NCBI RefSeq assembly: GCF_008923185.1
Contig: NZ_WBMT01000034.1
Location: 51,055 to 115,054, forward strand
DNA length: 64,000 nucleotides
From: Actinomadura rudentiformis
Lineage (GTDB): Bacteria > Actinomycetota > Actinomycetes > Streptosporangiales > Streptosporangiaceae
Reading direction: 5' to 3'
Shown here: one piece after another, positions 1 through 8,033 of the stretch
Layout of the letters: each line of letters starts with the position of its first letter
Position numbering within the stretch: the stretch's first letter is position 1
Program-made: the position numbers and the translations under genes
The notes under the pieces: generated by a model
Database searches by the model: none
What the model was told of the DNA's origin: nothing
Seen by the model: the letters and a program-made list of their open reading frames with translations, nothing else

Positions 1-191
1 ACCGAGCCGCCGTAGCCGGTGCCGATCACGAGCGCCGGGACGTGGGCCCCATTGCCGATCGGGGCCGCAGCCGCGGCCGGAGTGGCGCGCAGCCCGAGGG
101 CCGTCGCACCGAGGATAGAACCAGTTCCAGCGATGAATCTGCGGCGCGAGAAGGCCGCTGTACCACTACTACACGCGGTACCGTCACCCAT
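1..191 (-). CDS. Cholesterol oxidase-like GMC/FAD oxidoreductase, N-terminal part only
   Basis: Only the first 63 codons lie in the window; the gene runs off the left edge. The reading frame from the ATG at 191 begins with a twin-arginine signal (SRRRFIAG, residues about 15-22) and an Ala-rich cleavage zone, followed by the dinucleotide-binding strand VPALVIGTGYGGS. That Rossmann start (GTGYGG) directly after a Tat signal is the layout of class I, non-covalent FAD cholesterol oxidases, which oxidise 3-beta-hydroxysterols to 3-keto-4-enes outside the cell. The start is supported by GAGGT eight bases upstream. A KstR-type operator lies 26 bp upstream, which independently points to sterol metabolism. 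Another GMC-type secreted oxidoreductase cannot be excluded because the catalytic His/Asn/Glu region lies outside the window. Confidence 0.75.
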   Translation of the reverse strand, partial: MGDGTACSSGTAAFSRRRFIAGTGSILGATALGLRATPAAAAAPIGNGAHVPALVIGTGYGGS

Positions 192-205
192 GTGATTTAC
201 CTCAC

Positions 206-221
206 TTTCACCCGGGTGAAA
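206..221. promoter_or_regulatory. Perfect 16-bp palindrome upstream of the cholesterol oxidase gene
   Basis: TTTCACCCGGGTGAAA is identical to its own reverse complement and lies 15 bp upstream of the start at 191. It overlaps the KstR-like element by five bases. It may be a second operator or part of a compound site; the binding protein is unknown. Confidence 0.45.
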
Positions 222-230
222 CACGTTCTA
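217..230. promoter_or_regulatory. KstR-type operator (TNNAACNNGTTNNA)
   Basis: TGAAACACGTTCTA matches the published KstR core TNNAACNNGTTNNA at every fixed position, on both strands. KstR is the TetR-family repressor of cholesterol catabolism in actinobacteria. Its position 26-39 bp upstream of the Tat-secreted oxidase start fits repression of that gene. The divergent gene starting at 389 is 159 bp away and less likely to be controlled by it. Confidence 0.6.
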
Positions 231-388
231 CATGTTCCAGACCCGGTGGGCCACGGTCTACTCAGAGGTAACTTGAGTTCGACCACGCATCCGGAACCCC
301 AGCGTCACAGCGCGTCCACCACCGACGCGCAGCGCGACCACCCGGTGACGTCTTGACAGCGTGATCCCCGCACGAGAAGGTCCCGGCC

Positions 389-1855
389 GTGGAGATCGCC
401 AACCTGACGCCCGCCGAACGCCGCGTGTGGTGGGCCTTTCCGCGCGGCGAGACGGCCGACTTCAGCCGGCCCGGCGACGAGCACGCCGAACACGGGGGCT
501 CATGGGGCCCGGAACGGACCGTCCGCGCGGAGGTGCTGAGGAGGCTCCTGCTCAGCGGCGAGCCCGCCGACGGCGAGATCGCCGCGCTCCGGGTCACGGG
601 CGCGCGCGTCACCGGCACGCTCGACCTGCACAACGCCGACGTCCCGTACGGGATCCGGTTCCATGAGTGCCACTTCGAGTCCGAGCTGATGCTCTACGGC
701 GCGGAGATCCGCCAGCTCAGCCTGTCACGTTCCTACTTCCCCAGCTTGGAGGGCACCGCCCTCAGCGTGACCCGCATAGTGCACTTCTCCAACTGCCGCA
801 TACCCGAAAGCCTGCGCCTCGGCGGCGCGCGGTTCGCAGGGGCACTGTTCCTCGACGGAGCGCACATCGGCGACGCGGACTCGCCCCAGGACCAGGTACT
901 CCAGCTCAACCACGCCACCGTTGAGAACGACGTCGTCGCGCCCGGGCTCGTGGTCCACGGGGAGATCCGGCTGAACGGCGCATCCATCACGGGGAGCCTG
1001 GTCCTCGATGAGGCCGTGCTCCGGCATCCCGGCGCCACCGTGCTCTACGCCAAGACGCTCAGTGTCGGCACCGACGTGAGCGCCACGCGGTTGCATGCGG
1101 TCGGCCGACTCAACCTCCGCGGCCTCCGCGTGGCCGGGCAGATGGACTTCGCGCACGCCAGGCTCGCCAACCCCGGAGGCATGGTGCTGCGGGCCAGCAG
1201 CATCGTCGCCGGTGAATTCTGGCTCCGCGAAGCGGCCCCTATCGAAGGCCGCGTGACCCTGCGCCGTTCGCAGTTCGAGCTCCTGCACATCACGCCGGAC
1301 GCATGGCCCGACTCCGTGCGGTTGGACGGCCTCACCTACGGGACCCTTGACCCGCATCTACCCGCAGAAGAACGCTTGAGGCTCCTGGAACGCGAAGAGG
1401 ACGGCTACGTCCCGCACAGCTATGAGCAGCTCGCCCTCTCCTACCGCCGCATAGGCGACGATGACGCGGCCCGCACCGTGCAACTCGCCAAACAGCGCCG
1501 CCGTCGCGGCACGCTACGAGGGCCGATCAAGCTCTGGGGTCACCTCCAGGACGTAATGGTCGGCTACGGCTACCGCCCCATGCGCGCCGCCGCCTGGCTT
1601 CTCGCCCTGATGCTCACCGGCTCTGTCGCTTACGGACTTCACCACCCCAAGCCCCTCAAGCCCGGCGAGGCCCCCGACTTCAACCCGGTTTTCTACACCC
1701 TCGACCTCCTCCTCCCGATCATCGACTTCGGCCAGGAGAAGGCATTCAAGCCTCAGGGCGCCCACCAGTGGCTGTCGTACACCCTCATCATCACCGGCTG
1801 GATCCTCGCCACCACTATCGCCGCCGGCATCACCCGCGCACTCAGCCGCCAGTAG
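389..1855 (+). CDS. Pentapeptide-like beta-helix protein with two C-terminal membrane segments
   Basis: This 488-residue protein belongs to the actinomycete group often labelled membrane-associated oxidoreductase, although no cofactor motif is visible. Residues about 50-330 are a long run of short beta-prone units with recurring A-x-L/F patterns (for example FHECHF, FSNCRI, ARFAGALFLDGAHI), suggesting a right-handed quadrilateral beta-helix of degenerate pentapeptide type. A charged helical linker follows. Two hydrophobic segments (about 405-425 and 465-485) then anchor it in the membrane. The GTG start at 389 is chosen because GAGAAGG lies eight bases upstream. It is transcribed alone. The function is unknown; a membrane-tethered scaffold or binding role is an inference. 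Confidence 0.7.
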   Translation: MEIANLTPAERRVWWAFPRGETADFSRPGDEHAEHGGSWGPERTVRAEVLRRLLLSGEPADGEIAALRVTGARVTGTLDLHNADVPYGIRFHECHFESELMLYGAEIRQLSLSRSYFPSLEGTALSVTRIVHFSNCRIPESLRLGGARFAGALFLDGAHIGDADSPQDQVLQLNHATVENDVVAPGLVVHGEIRLNGASITGSLVLDEAVLRHPGATVLYAKTLSVGTDVSATRLHAVGRLNLRGLRVAGQMDFAHARLANPGGMVLRASSIVAGEFWLREAAPIEGRVTLRRSQFELLHITPDAWPDSVRLDGLTYGTLDPHLPAEERLRLLEREEDGYVPHSYEQLALSYRRIGDDDAARTVQLAKQRRRRGTLRGPIKLWGHLQDVMVGYGYRPMRAAAWLLALMLTGSVAYGLHHPKPLKPGEAPDFNPVFYTLDLLLPIIDFGQEKAFKPQGAHQWLSYTLIITGWILATTIAAGITRALSRQ

Positions 1856-1890
1856 ATCTCGACCGCCGAGAAGGCATCGCGACTGGGTTT

Positions 1891-2691
1891 TCAGCCCTTG
1901 GCGCGCGGGTCTGCCGAATCCAGGGCGGGCAGGTAGCCGAGCTGGTGCCCGCGGGCGGTCGGGTGGTACGAGTCGTCGATCGGAATGGTGACCGCTTGCA
2001 GCCAGCGGTGGCCCGAACAGAGCTCATGGCCCGCGAACTCGTCCCTTACGTCGGAGAAGACGAATCGGGCCCTGGAAGCGGCGGCGGCCACGGTGGTGAC
2101 GAGCGAGTCGGCGCCGCGGTTCAGCGCGGTCCGCTTGCCTCTGGACATCCCCGCACAGTTATCGACGATTTTGTAGAGCCGTGGATAGCCGAGCACCACG
2201 ACACGGGCCGTCGGCGCTTTGCCGCGGATCGCCCGATAAAGGGCGTCGAGCCGATCCGGCAGGGTGGTCGCCATATATTCCTCTGCATCCGACACCGCCT
2301 TCCTGCAATCGCTCTCGGAACGCAGGACACAGGTCTCCATCACCCGCCCGAAGCCCGCGTCGTTGCCGCCCACCGTCACGGTGACGAGCGTCGTGGCAGG
2401 GCTCAACACGCCGAGCTGGTTCGCAAGCACTCCGGTCGTCCTGGCGCCCGAACACGCCATGAATTTGAAGGACGTCACGGTCTGCCGGGCCGCCCACAGC
2501 CGCGGATAGGCGTACCTGCTCCGCTTGCACGCGCCCGCCTCATAGGCGCCCGCGCCCGTGCCCGACGCGTACGAGTCGCCGAGCGCGACGTAGTGGACTT
2601 CGGCGGCCTCCTTGTTGTCGGCGCAGGCGACGGGGCCGGAAACAAAGGCGACCGCCGCGACGGCAGCCGAACAGAGCCGGGGAACGCGCAC
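1891..2691 (-). CDS. Secreted SGNH/GDSL-family esterase or lipase
   Basis: The 266-residue precursor starts with a short basic region and a hydrophobic signal segment ending near PVACAD (residue about 23). Block I is ALGDSYASG with the nucleophile Ser40. Block III is VGGNDAGF (oxyanion Asn). Block V is SYHPTARGH with the catalytic Asp and His near the C-terminus. This order and spacing match the Streptomyces extracellular SGNH lipase/esterase family, which cleaves carboxyl esters. Six cysteines in the mature part are consistent with disulfides outside the cell. PVAC-A could also be read as a lipobox, so the protein may be free or lipid-anchored. It is monocistronic, with its start region facing the Crp-type gene. 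Confidence 0.85.
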   Translation of the reverse strand: MRVPRLCSAAVAAVAFVSGPVACADNKEAAEVHYVALGDSYASGTGAGAYEAGACKRSRYAYPRLWAARQTVTSFKFMACSGARTTGVLANQLGVLSPATTLVTVTVGGNDAGFGRVMETCVLRSESDCRKAVSDAEEYMATTLPDRLDALYRAIRGKAPTARVVVLGYPRLYKIVDNCAGMSRGKRTALNRGADSLVTTVAAAASRARFVFSDVRDEFAGHELCSGHRWLQAVTIPIDDSYHPTARGHQLGYLPALDSADPRAKG

Positions 2692-2912
2692 AGGTACTCC
2701 GCAGGAGACGGAAAGAATTGTGTCTCCCTGCTCATACCCGCGACTCCGATAACGGAAGCCTTCAATTGCGGGGATAAATTGCCTCTTTTCGCGCCCGTAT
2801 GATCATCTTTTAAAGGCGAAGATCCCGAGTCAGGCGATTGGGGACTGGACGGACATGGACGCGCGGCGTTCGCTGGCGTATGTCTGGGGATCGCGGCTTC
2901 GGGGAGGCGGTC

Positions 2913-3644
2913 GTGCGACAACGGACAGGCTCCAGCAGGTCATGGCCGGCCGGCACGTTCCTCAGCCGGCTCAGCGAGCAGAGCCGGGCGAGGCTGCTCG
3001 GCCTGGGGCGGTTCCATCCCGTCCCGCCGCAGCGGGAGCTGGTGCGGCAGGGCGAGCCCGGCGGGTCGGTCTGGCTGCTGATCGACGCGCTGGTCAAGGT
3101 GAGCGCCCGGGTGGAGAACGGGACTGAGGCCCTGCTCGCGTTGCGGGTGAGCGGTGACCTCATCGGGGAGATGGCCGTCCTCGGCGAGCCGGTGCGTTCC
3201 GCGACCGTGACCACCTGCGGCCGTGCGGTCGTGAGCCAGATCAAGGGCGGCGCCTTCGTCGACCTCCTCCAGCACGATCCGGCCGTCGCGCTGACGCTCA
3301 ACCAGATGACGATCGAACGCCTGCGATGGTCGAATCAGCGGCGCCTCGACTTCGCCGGATACGAGACCAGCCGGTGCCTGGCCCGGGTGATGCTGGCCCT
3401 GGCCGGGCGGCACGGCCAGCCGTGCACGGACGGGATCGATCTCGGCATCCCGCTGACCCAGGCCGAACTGGGCGGGCTGGTCGGCGCCAAGGAGGCGACC
3501 GTGCAGAAGGCCCTCCGCGAGCTCACCTCCATGGGCCTGGTCACGACCCCGGGCCGGCGGCGAGTGATCATCACCGACGTCGAGGGGCTCCGGACGTTCG
3601 CCGATCTGTCCCGCTTGGGACAAGTTACGGCGAACCCGGATTAA
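2913..3644 (+). CDS. Crp/Fnr-family transcriptional regulator
   Basis: The protein has 243 residues. The N-terminal half is a cyclic-nucleotide-binding beta-barrel (GEPGGSVWLLIDALVKVS, then GDLIGEMAVLGEPVRSATV as the phosphate-binding cassette). A dimer helix and a C-terminal winged helix follow (IPLTQAELGGLVGAKEATVQ), a Crp-type recognition unit. The GTG at 2913 is chosen because GGGGAGG ends five bases before it; earlier in-frame starts have no ribosome site. The next gene, 62 bp downstream on the same strand, encodes a nucleotidyl-cyclase-like protein, so the pair could link nucleotide sensing to transcription. The ligand is not known. Confidence 0.85.
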   Translation: MRQRTGSSRSWPAGTFLSRLSEQSRARLLGLGRFHPVPPQRELVRQGEPGGSVWLLIDALVKVSARVENGTEALLALRVSGDLIGEMAVLGEPVRSATVTTCGRAVVSQIKGGAFVDLLQHDPAVALTLNQMTIERLRWSNQRRLDFAGYETSRCLARVMLALAGRHGQPCTDGIDLGIPLTQAELGGLVGAKEATVQKALRELTSMGLVTTPGRRRVIITDVEGLRTFADLSRLGQVTANPD

Positions 3645-3706
3645 TCCGGCTTCACCCCTCCGGTCGTCGCCGACGCTGTGCGTCAGGCCGATCACCTGGA
3701 GGGAAG

Positions 3707-4507
3707 ATGCACGACCACCCCGTTCCCGAGTACCGCGTCCTGTTCACGGTCGACATCGAGGACTACAGCAGCCGGAACGACGCCGAGCAGCGGACGTTGC
3801 AGAGCGCGCTGAGCCAGATGCTCGACGACGCTGCGGACTCGGCCGAGCTGAACCGGCAGGCCTGGGAACGGCAACACGGCGGCGACGGCGTCTACGCGAT
3901 CCTTCCTGCCGGAACGAACGTGACGCCGCTGATGGACACCTTCGTCCGCGAACTGGACGCCGCGCTCGGCTCGTACAACCGGCGCCGTCACGATGTGGCA
4001 TGGAGCCGCCTGCGTCTGCGGATGGCCGTCCACATAGGTCCCGTCCATCTGAACGGCGCGATGGGCTGGCCGGGGCAGCACGCGGTCCAGCCTGCACGGC
4101 TGCGGGATTCCAAGCCGCTGCGCGCCGCGATGGGCGCACTCTCGGAGGCCGACCTCGGTGTGATCGTGTCGTCGGAGATCTACCGCGACTACATCACCCA
4201 GGGCCCTGGCGAGCCCCGGCCGACGCTCTTCCGGCCAGTCCGGGTGGAGATGAAGAAACAGTCGTACACCGCCTATCTCTACGTGCCCCGCTTCAACCTG
4301 CACAACATCGAGGCCCTCGCGGCGTACGCCCCGTCCAGCGGAACCGAAGGCGGCGACCCACCGCCCGCCGGACGATCCCCGGCCGCAGCGATACCCGCCG
4401 ATAGGGCTGGCCACGTCAACGTCGCCTACGGAGCGGGCGATGCGTTTACCGGCGACAAGGTCGGCGGCAACAAGAACACCTCCTACGGGGACCACCACGA
4501 TGGCTGA
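3707..4507 (+). CDS. Nucleotidyl cyclase-like domain protein with C-terminal amyloid-like signalling motif
   Basis: This 266-residue protein starts at an ATG preceded by GGAGGGAAG. Residues about 8-190 resemble a class III nucleotidyl cyclase fold: FTVDIEDYSS carries the first metal Asp, QHGGDGVYAIL the second, and MAVHIGPVHLN plus GWPGQHAVQPARL correspond to the later strand-helix. The Asn of the usual N-x3-R pair is replaced by Gln, so turnover is uncertain. A disordered Gly/Pro/Ala stretch (about 210-236) leads to AYGAGDAFTGDKVGGNKN at residues 240-257. Nearly the same motif occurs at the N-terminus of the next protein. The gene overlaps the NTPase gene by eight bases (4500-4507). The likely role is an effector or sensor recruited by the NTPase. 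Confidence 0.7.
   Translation: MHDHPVPEYRVLFTVDIEDYSSRNDAEQRTLQSALSQMLDDAADSAELNRQAWERQHGGDGVYAILPAGTNVTPLMDTFVRELDAALGSYNRRRHDVAWSRLRLRMAVHIGPVHLNGAMGWPGQHAVQPARLRDSKPLRAAMGALSEADLGVIVSSEIYRDYITQGPGEPRPTLFRPVRVEMKKQSYTAYLYVPRFNLHNIEALAAYAPSSGTEGGDPPPAGRSPAAAIPADRAGHVNVAYGAGDAFTGDKVGGNKNTSYGDHHDG
4424..4477 (+). other. Codons for amyloid-like motif, copy 1 (C-terminus of cyclase-like protein)
   Basis: Encodes AYGAGDAFTGDKVGGNKN. Sixteen of 18 residues match copy 2 at 4695-4748, while seven of the matching codons differ silently, so selection acted on the peptide rather than on copied DNA. The G-D-x-V-G-G core resembles RHIM-like and BASS motifs. Confidence 0.65.
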
Positions 4508-6512
4508 TGACGAAGCCGCCACTGAGGCAGTCGAGGCGAAGGGCCAGGTACTCGGCCCGCAGGAGCGGCACGAGAACGACGGTCTCCGCACGCCGCCCGA
4601 GGCGAAGCTGAGCGCCGCCGAGCAACGCCGGTTCTCCGAACAGCTCCGTGAGCTGCGAACCGGCTTCATAGCCGGAGCAAGCTCACGGAACGCGGCCTAT
4701 GGTCCCGGCGACGCGTTCACCGGTGACAAAGTCGGAGGCGACAAGAACATCTTCATGGCCGGCGAGAGGCGCGACGGCTGGATCGTCTCCCCCGTCGCCG
4801 CGGAACGCAACCGCGACATCAGCGCCCGCTTCGCCGGAACCCCCACCAAGGAATGCCTGATAGGTCTCCTTGACGACAACCTCGTCGCGGTCCTGAAGGG
4901 GCCACCCGGCACCGGCCGCAAGACCACCGCCCTCGCCGCGCTCGCGCACCGTCAGGACGAACTCCGCAGCCTCCGCGCCAAGGAGTCCCCCGCGCTCCTG
5001 GAGAAGAGCAAGCTGCAACCCGGTCACGGCTACCTGTACGACGCGACCGGAGCCACGTGGACCAAGCGCCTCACCGAGGCGGACATCCTCGGCTGCAGCG
5101 AGGTGCTCGCGGCGGTGGGCGCCCGCCTCGTCATCCTGGTGGGCCTGGACTCCGACACCCGGGCGTTGCCAAGCCTCGTCGCGGAACACCTGCAGCCCGA
5201 CCCCTGGGACGTTCTCAAGCGCCAGCTCCATGACCGGCTGCCGGTCGGGCAGCACGACGTGCAGGCCATCACGGACCAGGTCACGGTGCGCCTGTCCAGC
5301 CCCGGCGACGCTCGCGACCTCGCCCTCGCGATCGTGAACGGCCTGCCGAAGGGGCGCACGGTCGGGGAGATCTGCGCCGAGATGCTCGGCCCTCTCCGGC
5401 GCGAGGCACGCAAGGTGCTCCGGCAGGAGGAGGACGAGAAGGATCTCGGCCGCCGCGCCTTCGTGATCGCGGGCGCGGTGCTGGACGGCCTGCCGACCGT
5501 GCAGGTCTGCCGGGCGGCCTACGACCTCGCCAAACTGCTGTTCAAGGTGGAGAAGCAGGGCAAGCGCGCCCGGCTCGGGCTGCTGCCGTTCGCCGACATG
5601 CTCGACGACTGGCTCGGTCACGCCGGCGAGGAACGGTCGTACGTCGTCCAGGAGGTCGACCGGACCCTCTCCTTCCGCGCGGGATTCGCCCCGGCCGTGC
5701 TGGACGCGGTCTGGCTCGACTATGTCGTCGCCCACAAGGCCTTGCTCGAATGGCTGACGGGTCTGGCGGAAAACGAGGCCGGCGATCCGGTCACGCGGTT
5801 GAAGGTGGCCCAAGCGATCGCGTGGTTCGCCAGGTACGACTTCGAGTTCGTCTACAAGGAGTGCATTCGAAACTGGTCCGAGAGCAGCTCCGAGGCGTTG
5901 CACATGGCCGCCGCATGGGCCCTTGAGGCGATCGCAGCCGCATACCCGTCCAGGCATCCCCGCGTCGCGCGGCTCGCCTGGGAGTGGGCCAAGGAACGTA
6001 ACTTCCGGCTACGGTCGACCGCCGTGCGCCTGTTCGGCACACTGCTCGGCGCGGAGGCCGCCGACGAGGCCCTGCGGGCGCTCTACGCTCTCGCGTGGCG
6101 CGATCCTCTCGTCCTTCGTCATGCCGTTCGGGACAGCGTGGTGGAGCTCTTCAGGGACGCCCCCAGCACGGTTCTGCGTGAGCTCCTGGTCTGGAGCAGG
6201 TCTCCGAAGCCGTTGCTGCGCCAGCTCGTGGCAGGCGCGCTGGCGCGGATCGCTCTGCTTCCCTACACCGAACGACCAGCAGTGCTGGCCCAGTACGCGG
6301 AGGATCCAGCCACCGTGGGCGAACTCTGGCTCCGCGTCCTGACGTCACGTTCCTGCGGCCACGAACCGTGGAACGCCCTTCGCGAGTGGGCCAAGGCAGG
6401 GGTCGACTTCGCGGACCTGCGAACCCACCTCTATGCCGAGCCGGCCCTGCGTCCACGGCTGCGTTTCTACGGGCTCGCCCCCACCACCCCTTCGAAGGAG
6501 TCGTCAGCATGA
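4500..6512 (+). CDS. P-loop NTPase (STAND/AAA-like) with N-terminal amyloid-like motif and helical-repeat C-terminus
   Basis: The protein has 670 residues. Its N-terminal 63 residues are acidic and disordered. AYGPGDAFTGDKVGGDKN at residues 66-83 mirrors the upstream protein. Walker A is GPPGTGRKTT (134-143, Lys141). LVILVGLDSD near residue 215 is the best Walker B candidate. The region from about 430 onward consists of repeated helix pairs (for example LHMAAAWALEAIAAAYPS) of HEAT/ARM-like appearance, the usual ligand-sensing end of signal-transduction ATPases. It is translationally coupled on both sides (eight-base overlap upstream, ATGA downstream). I infer an NLR-like switch that nucleates the cyclase-like partner through the paired motif; the family assignment within STAND/AAA is not settled. 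Confidence 0.7.
   Translation: MADDEAATEAVEAKGQVLGPQERHENDGLRTPPEAKLSAAEQRRFSEQLRELRTGFIAGASSRNAAYGPGDAFTGDKVGGDKNIFMAGERRDGWIVSPVAAERNRDISARFAGTPTKECLIGLLDDNLVAVLKGPPGTGRKTTALAALAHRQDELRSLRAKESPALLEKSKLQPGHGYLYDATGATWTKRLTEADILGCSEVLAAVGARLVILVGLDSDTRALPSLVAEHLQPDPWDVLKRQLHDRLPVGQHDVQAITDQVTVRLSSPGDARDLALAIVNGLPKGRTVGEICAEMLGPLRREARKVLRQEEDEKDLGRRAFVIAGAVLDGLPTVQVCRAAYDLAKLLFKVEKQGKRARLGLLPFADMLDDWLGHAGEERSYVVQEVDRTLSFRAGFAPAVLDAVWLDYVVAHKALLEWLTGLAENEAGDPVTRLKVAQAIAWFARYDFEFVYKECIRNWSESSSEALHMAAAWALEAIAAAYPSRHPRVARLAWEWAKERNFRLRSTAVRLFGTLLGAEAADEALRALYALAWRDPLVLRHAVRDSVVELFRDAPSTVLRELLVWSRSPKPLLRQLVAGALARIALLPYTERPAVLAQYAEDPATVGELWLRVLTSRSCGHEPWNALREWAKAGVDFADLRTHLYAEPALRPRLRFYGLAPTTPSKESSA
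4695..4748 (+). other. Codons for amyloid-like motif, copy 2 (N-terminus of NTPase)
   Basis: Encodes AYGPGDAFTGDKVGGDKN, the partner of the motif at 4424-4477. Only Ala/Pro and Asn/Asp differ. An NTPase with the motif N-terminal next to an effector with it C-terminal is the arrangement described for bacterial NLR-associated amyloid signalling pairs. Confidence 0.65.
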
Positions 6513-7408
6513 GCACCCTGAAAACGGCCTGCACCCATCACGGCCCCGTCCAGAAGGTCCAGCTCCATCCGGCGGCAGGTACCCGGCTGTGGAGGTGGCT
6601 TCGCCGGACCGGAGACGAGTCCCGCGCCGTCCACTGGCCGGACACGTTCGACTTCAAGGTCCCCGCGATGGGCGACGGCTACGAGTTCTCCATCAGTGTG
6701 CCCTTCACCTGGTGCGTCACCGGCCGGGCGTACCCCGAGGTGCTCGTCGGCCGCGCCCTCGACAACCGGACCGCGCTGCTCGAACGGCTCGTCGCCCGCG
6801 TCCGCGGCGTGTCCCGGCTCTTCCCGCCGTTCGAGGCGGGCGACGCCGAGGCCCGCGTCCACCTGGCGATCGGCGAGGTGTTCAACGGCACCCGGCTGGC
6901 GTTCGTCTCGGCGGCCGGGGCCGATGGCGACGCCCGCCCGATCGAGCACCGGACCGTGCTCCGGCTCGACAAGCCGGTGCGCAAGGCCCAGCGCGAGGCC
7001 TGGAGCAGGCGGCAGGAGGAGACGAACCGGCACGAGCTCGCCAGGCTGCTGGCGTTGCAGTTCGGCGAACGCCGGGAACTGTGGCACGAGTTCCTGCAGA
7101 GCGGCCGGAACGACTGGCTCACGCCGTACGCCGTCGCCCTGGCCGACAATCCCGAGTCCGTCGACGAGATCGTCCGGAAGATGACCCAGGATCGCCGGAC
7201 CCAGGCCAAGGAACTCGCCGACCATGTGGTCAGCACGGCCAGGGCGTACGACAAGATGGACGCCTTCGACCTGATGCTGCACAACGACCGGGTGCTGCGG
7301 CATCTGATGGAGCTCATGGGCGTGCCCGGTCTCCCTCCGCCCAACCCGTCGCCCTTCGAGACCGGCAACGAGGCCGGAATGGACGAGGCTAGCGGCGGAG
7401 GAGGGTGA
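6509..7408 (+). CDS. Unknown protein encoded with the amyloid-motif NTPase
   Basis: I do not recognise a family for this 299-residue soluble protein. The first 170 residues look beta-rich (for example GYEFSISVPFTWCVTG and HRTVLRLDKPV) with one amphipathic helix carrying many arginines. Residues about 170-290 are charged and helical and end in a Pro/Gly-rich tail. The strand-helix pattern in the first half faintly recalls SPFH/Band-7 domains, but there is no membrane anchor. The start ATG overlaps the NTPase stop as ATGA, so the two are co-translated and probably work in one system. The 3' end overlaps the convergent DUF305 gene by 20 bases. An executor or adaptor role is conjecture. Confidence 0.55.
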   Translation: MSTLKTACTHHGPVQKVQLHPAAGTRLWRWLRRTGDESRAVHWPDTFDFKVPAMGDGYEFSISVPFTWCVTGRAYPEVLVGRALDNRTALLERLVARVRGVSRLFPPFEAGDAEARVHLAIGEVFNGTRLAFVSAAGADGDARPIEHRTVLRLDKPVRKAQREAWSRRQEETNRHELARLLALQFGERRELWHEFLQSGRNDWLTPYAVALADNPESVDEIVRKMTQDRRTQAKELADHVVSTARAYDKMDAFDLMLHNDRVLRHLMELMGVPGLPPPNPSPFETGNEAGMDEASGGGG

Positions 7409-7958
7409 GCATCTGGTCGATCTGGGCCGCGCGGGAGCGGGCCACGCGGTCAGCGAGGCCCTTGGCCTCCGGGTTGGTGCCCGCGGCGACCTCGCGACGG
7501 GCCATCTGGAGGGCGTCGTCCTGGTGGGCGATCAGCATGTTGAGGAAGTCTCGTTCGAACGCGGCACCGGTGGTCTTGCCGAGGTGTTCGATGGCGGCCT
7601 CGCTGGTCATCGGCATGCCGCCGTGCGCGCTGTGGGACCCCGCCGGGGCGGTGGGCGGCCGCCGCCACGAGCGCAGCCAGCCGGCCATCGACCTGATCTC
7701 GCTGATCTGGGTCGTTTCGATCGCGGCGGCGAGCGTGCGGACGTCCGGACGGACGTCGGGGCGGGCGGCGCGGTCACGGGCGAGCCGAGCGATGCGGACG
7801 CCTTGGCCGTGGTGCGGCACCATCATCTGCAGGAACATCACGTCAGCCGAGTTGAACGTGCCCGGCGGGGTGTGGTCGCCGCAGCTGTTGAGCAGAAGGG
7901 CGCCCGGGGGCAGGGCCAGGGCGACGCAGATCGCGATTCTCTTGAGGCCTCGTTTCAT
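7389..7958 (-). CDS. DUF305-family lipoprotein
   Basis: The 189-residue protein begins with a positively charged signal peptide whose lipobox is LLNSC (Cys near residue 25), so it should be anchored to the outer face of the membrane. The mature part has the two DUF305 hallmarks: MMVPHHGQGVRIA in the first half and LIAHQDDALQMAR in the second. These form a four-helix ferritin-like bundle with conserved His residues that probably bind metal. A His/Met-rich linker (SHSAHGGMPM) lies between them, suggesting copper. ATG at 7958 is preferred over earlier starts because AAGGA lies five bases upstream and the signal peptide then begins correctly. DUF305 proteins are often copper-linked; a role beside the LPMO is possible but unproven. 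Confidence 0.8.
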   Translation of the reverse strand: MKRGLKRIAICVALALPPGALLLNSCGDHTPPGTFNSADVMFLQMMVPHHGQGVRIARLARDRAARPDVRPDVRTLAAAIETTQISEIRSMAGWLRSWRRPPTAPAGSHSAHGGMPMTSEAAIEHLGKTTGAAFERDFLNMLIAHQDDALQMARREVAAGTNPEAKGLADRVARSRAAQIDQMLTLLRR

Positions 7959-7984
7959 CTGAGTCCTTGGTGAGTCGCCCCGGC

Positions 7985-8019
7985 GCCGGGCCCGCAGGGG
8001 GGCGGTCGGCGGGCCCGGC
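7985..8019 (-). terminator. Hairpin terminator downstream of the LPMO gene
   Basis: GCCGGGCCCGC and GCGGGCCCGGC form an 11-bp perfect stem with a 13-base loop, 15 bp beyond the LPMO stop and before the DUF305 start. No U-tract is present, as is usual in actinomycetes. Confidence 0.65.
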
Positions 8020-8033
8020 ACCGGAGCGGGTTT

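Noticed and set aside
262..633. Minus-strand open frame opposite the membrane protein gene
   Set aside because: It is a mirror of the third-position GC bias of the gene at 389-1855, has no family resemblance, and covers the putative promoter region.
2838..2912. Longer N-terminus for the Crp/Fnr protein
   Set aside because: The upstream TTG and ATG codons lack ribosome sites, and the extra residues are not part of the cNMP domain; the GTG at 2913 has GGGGAGG.
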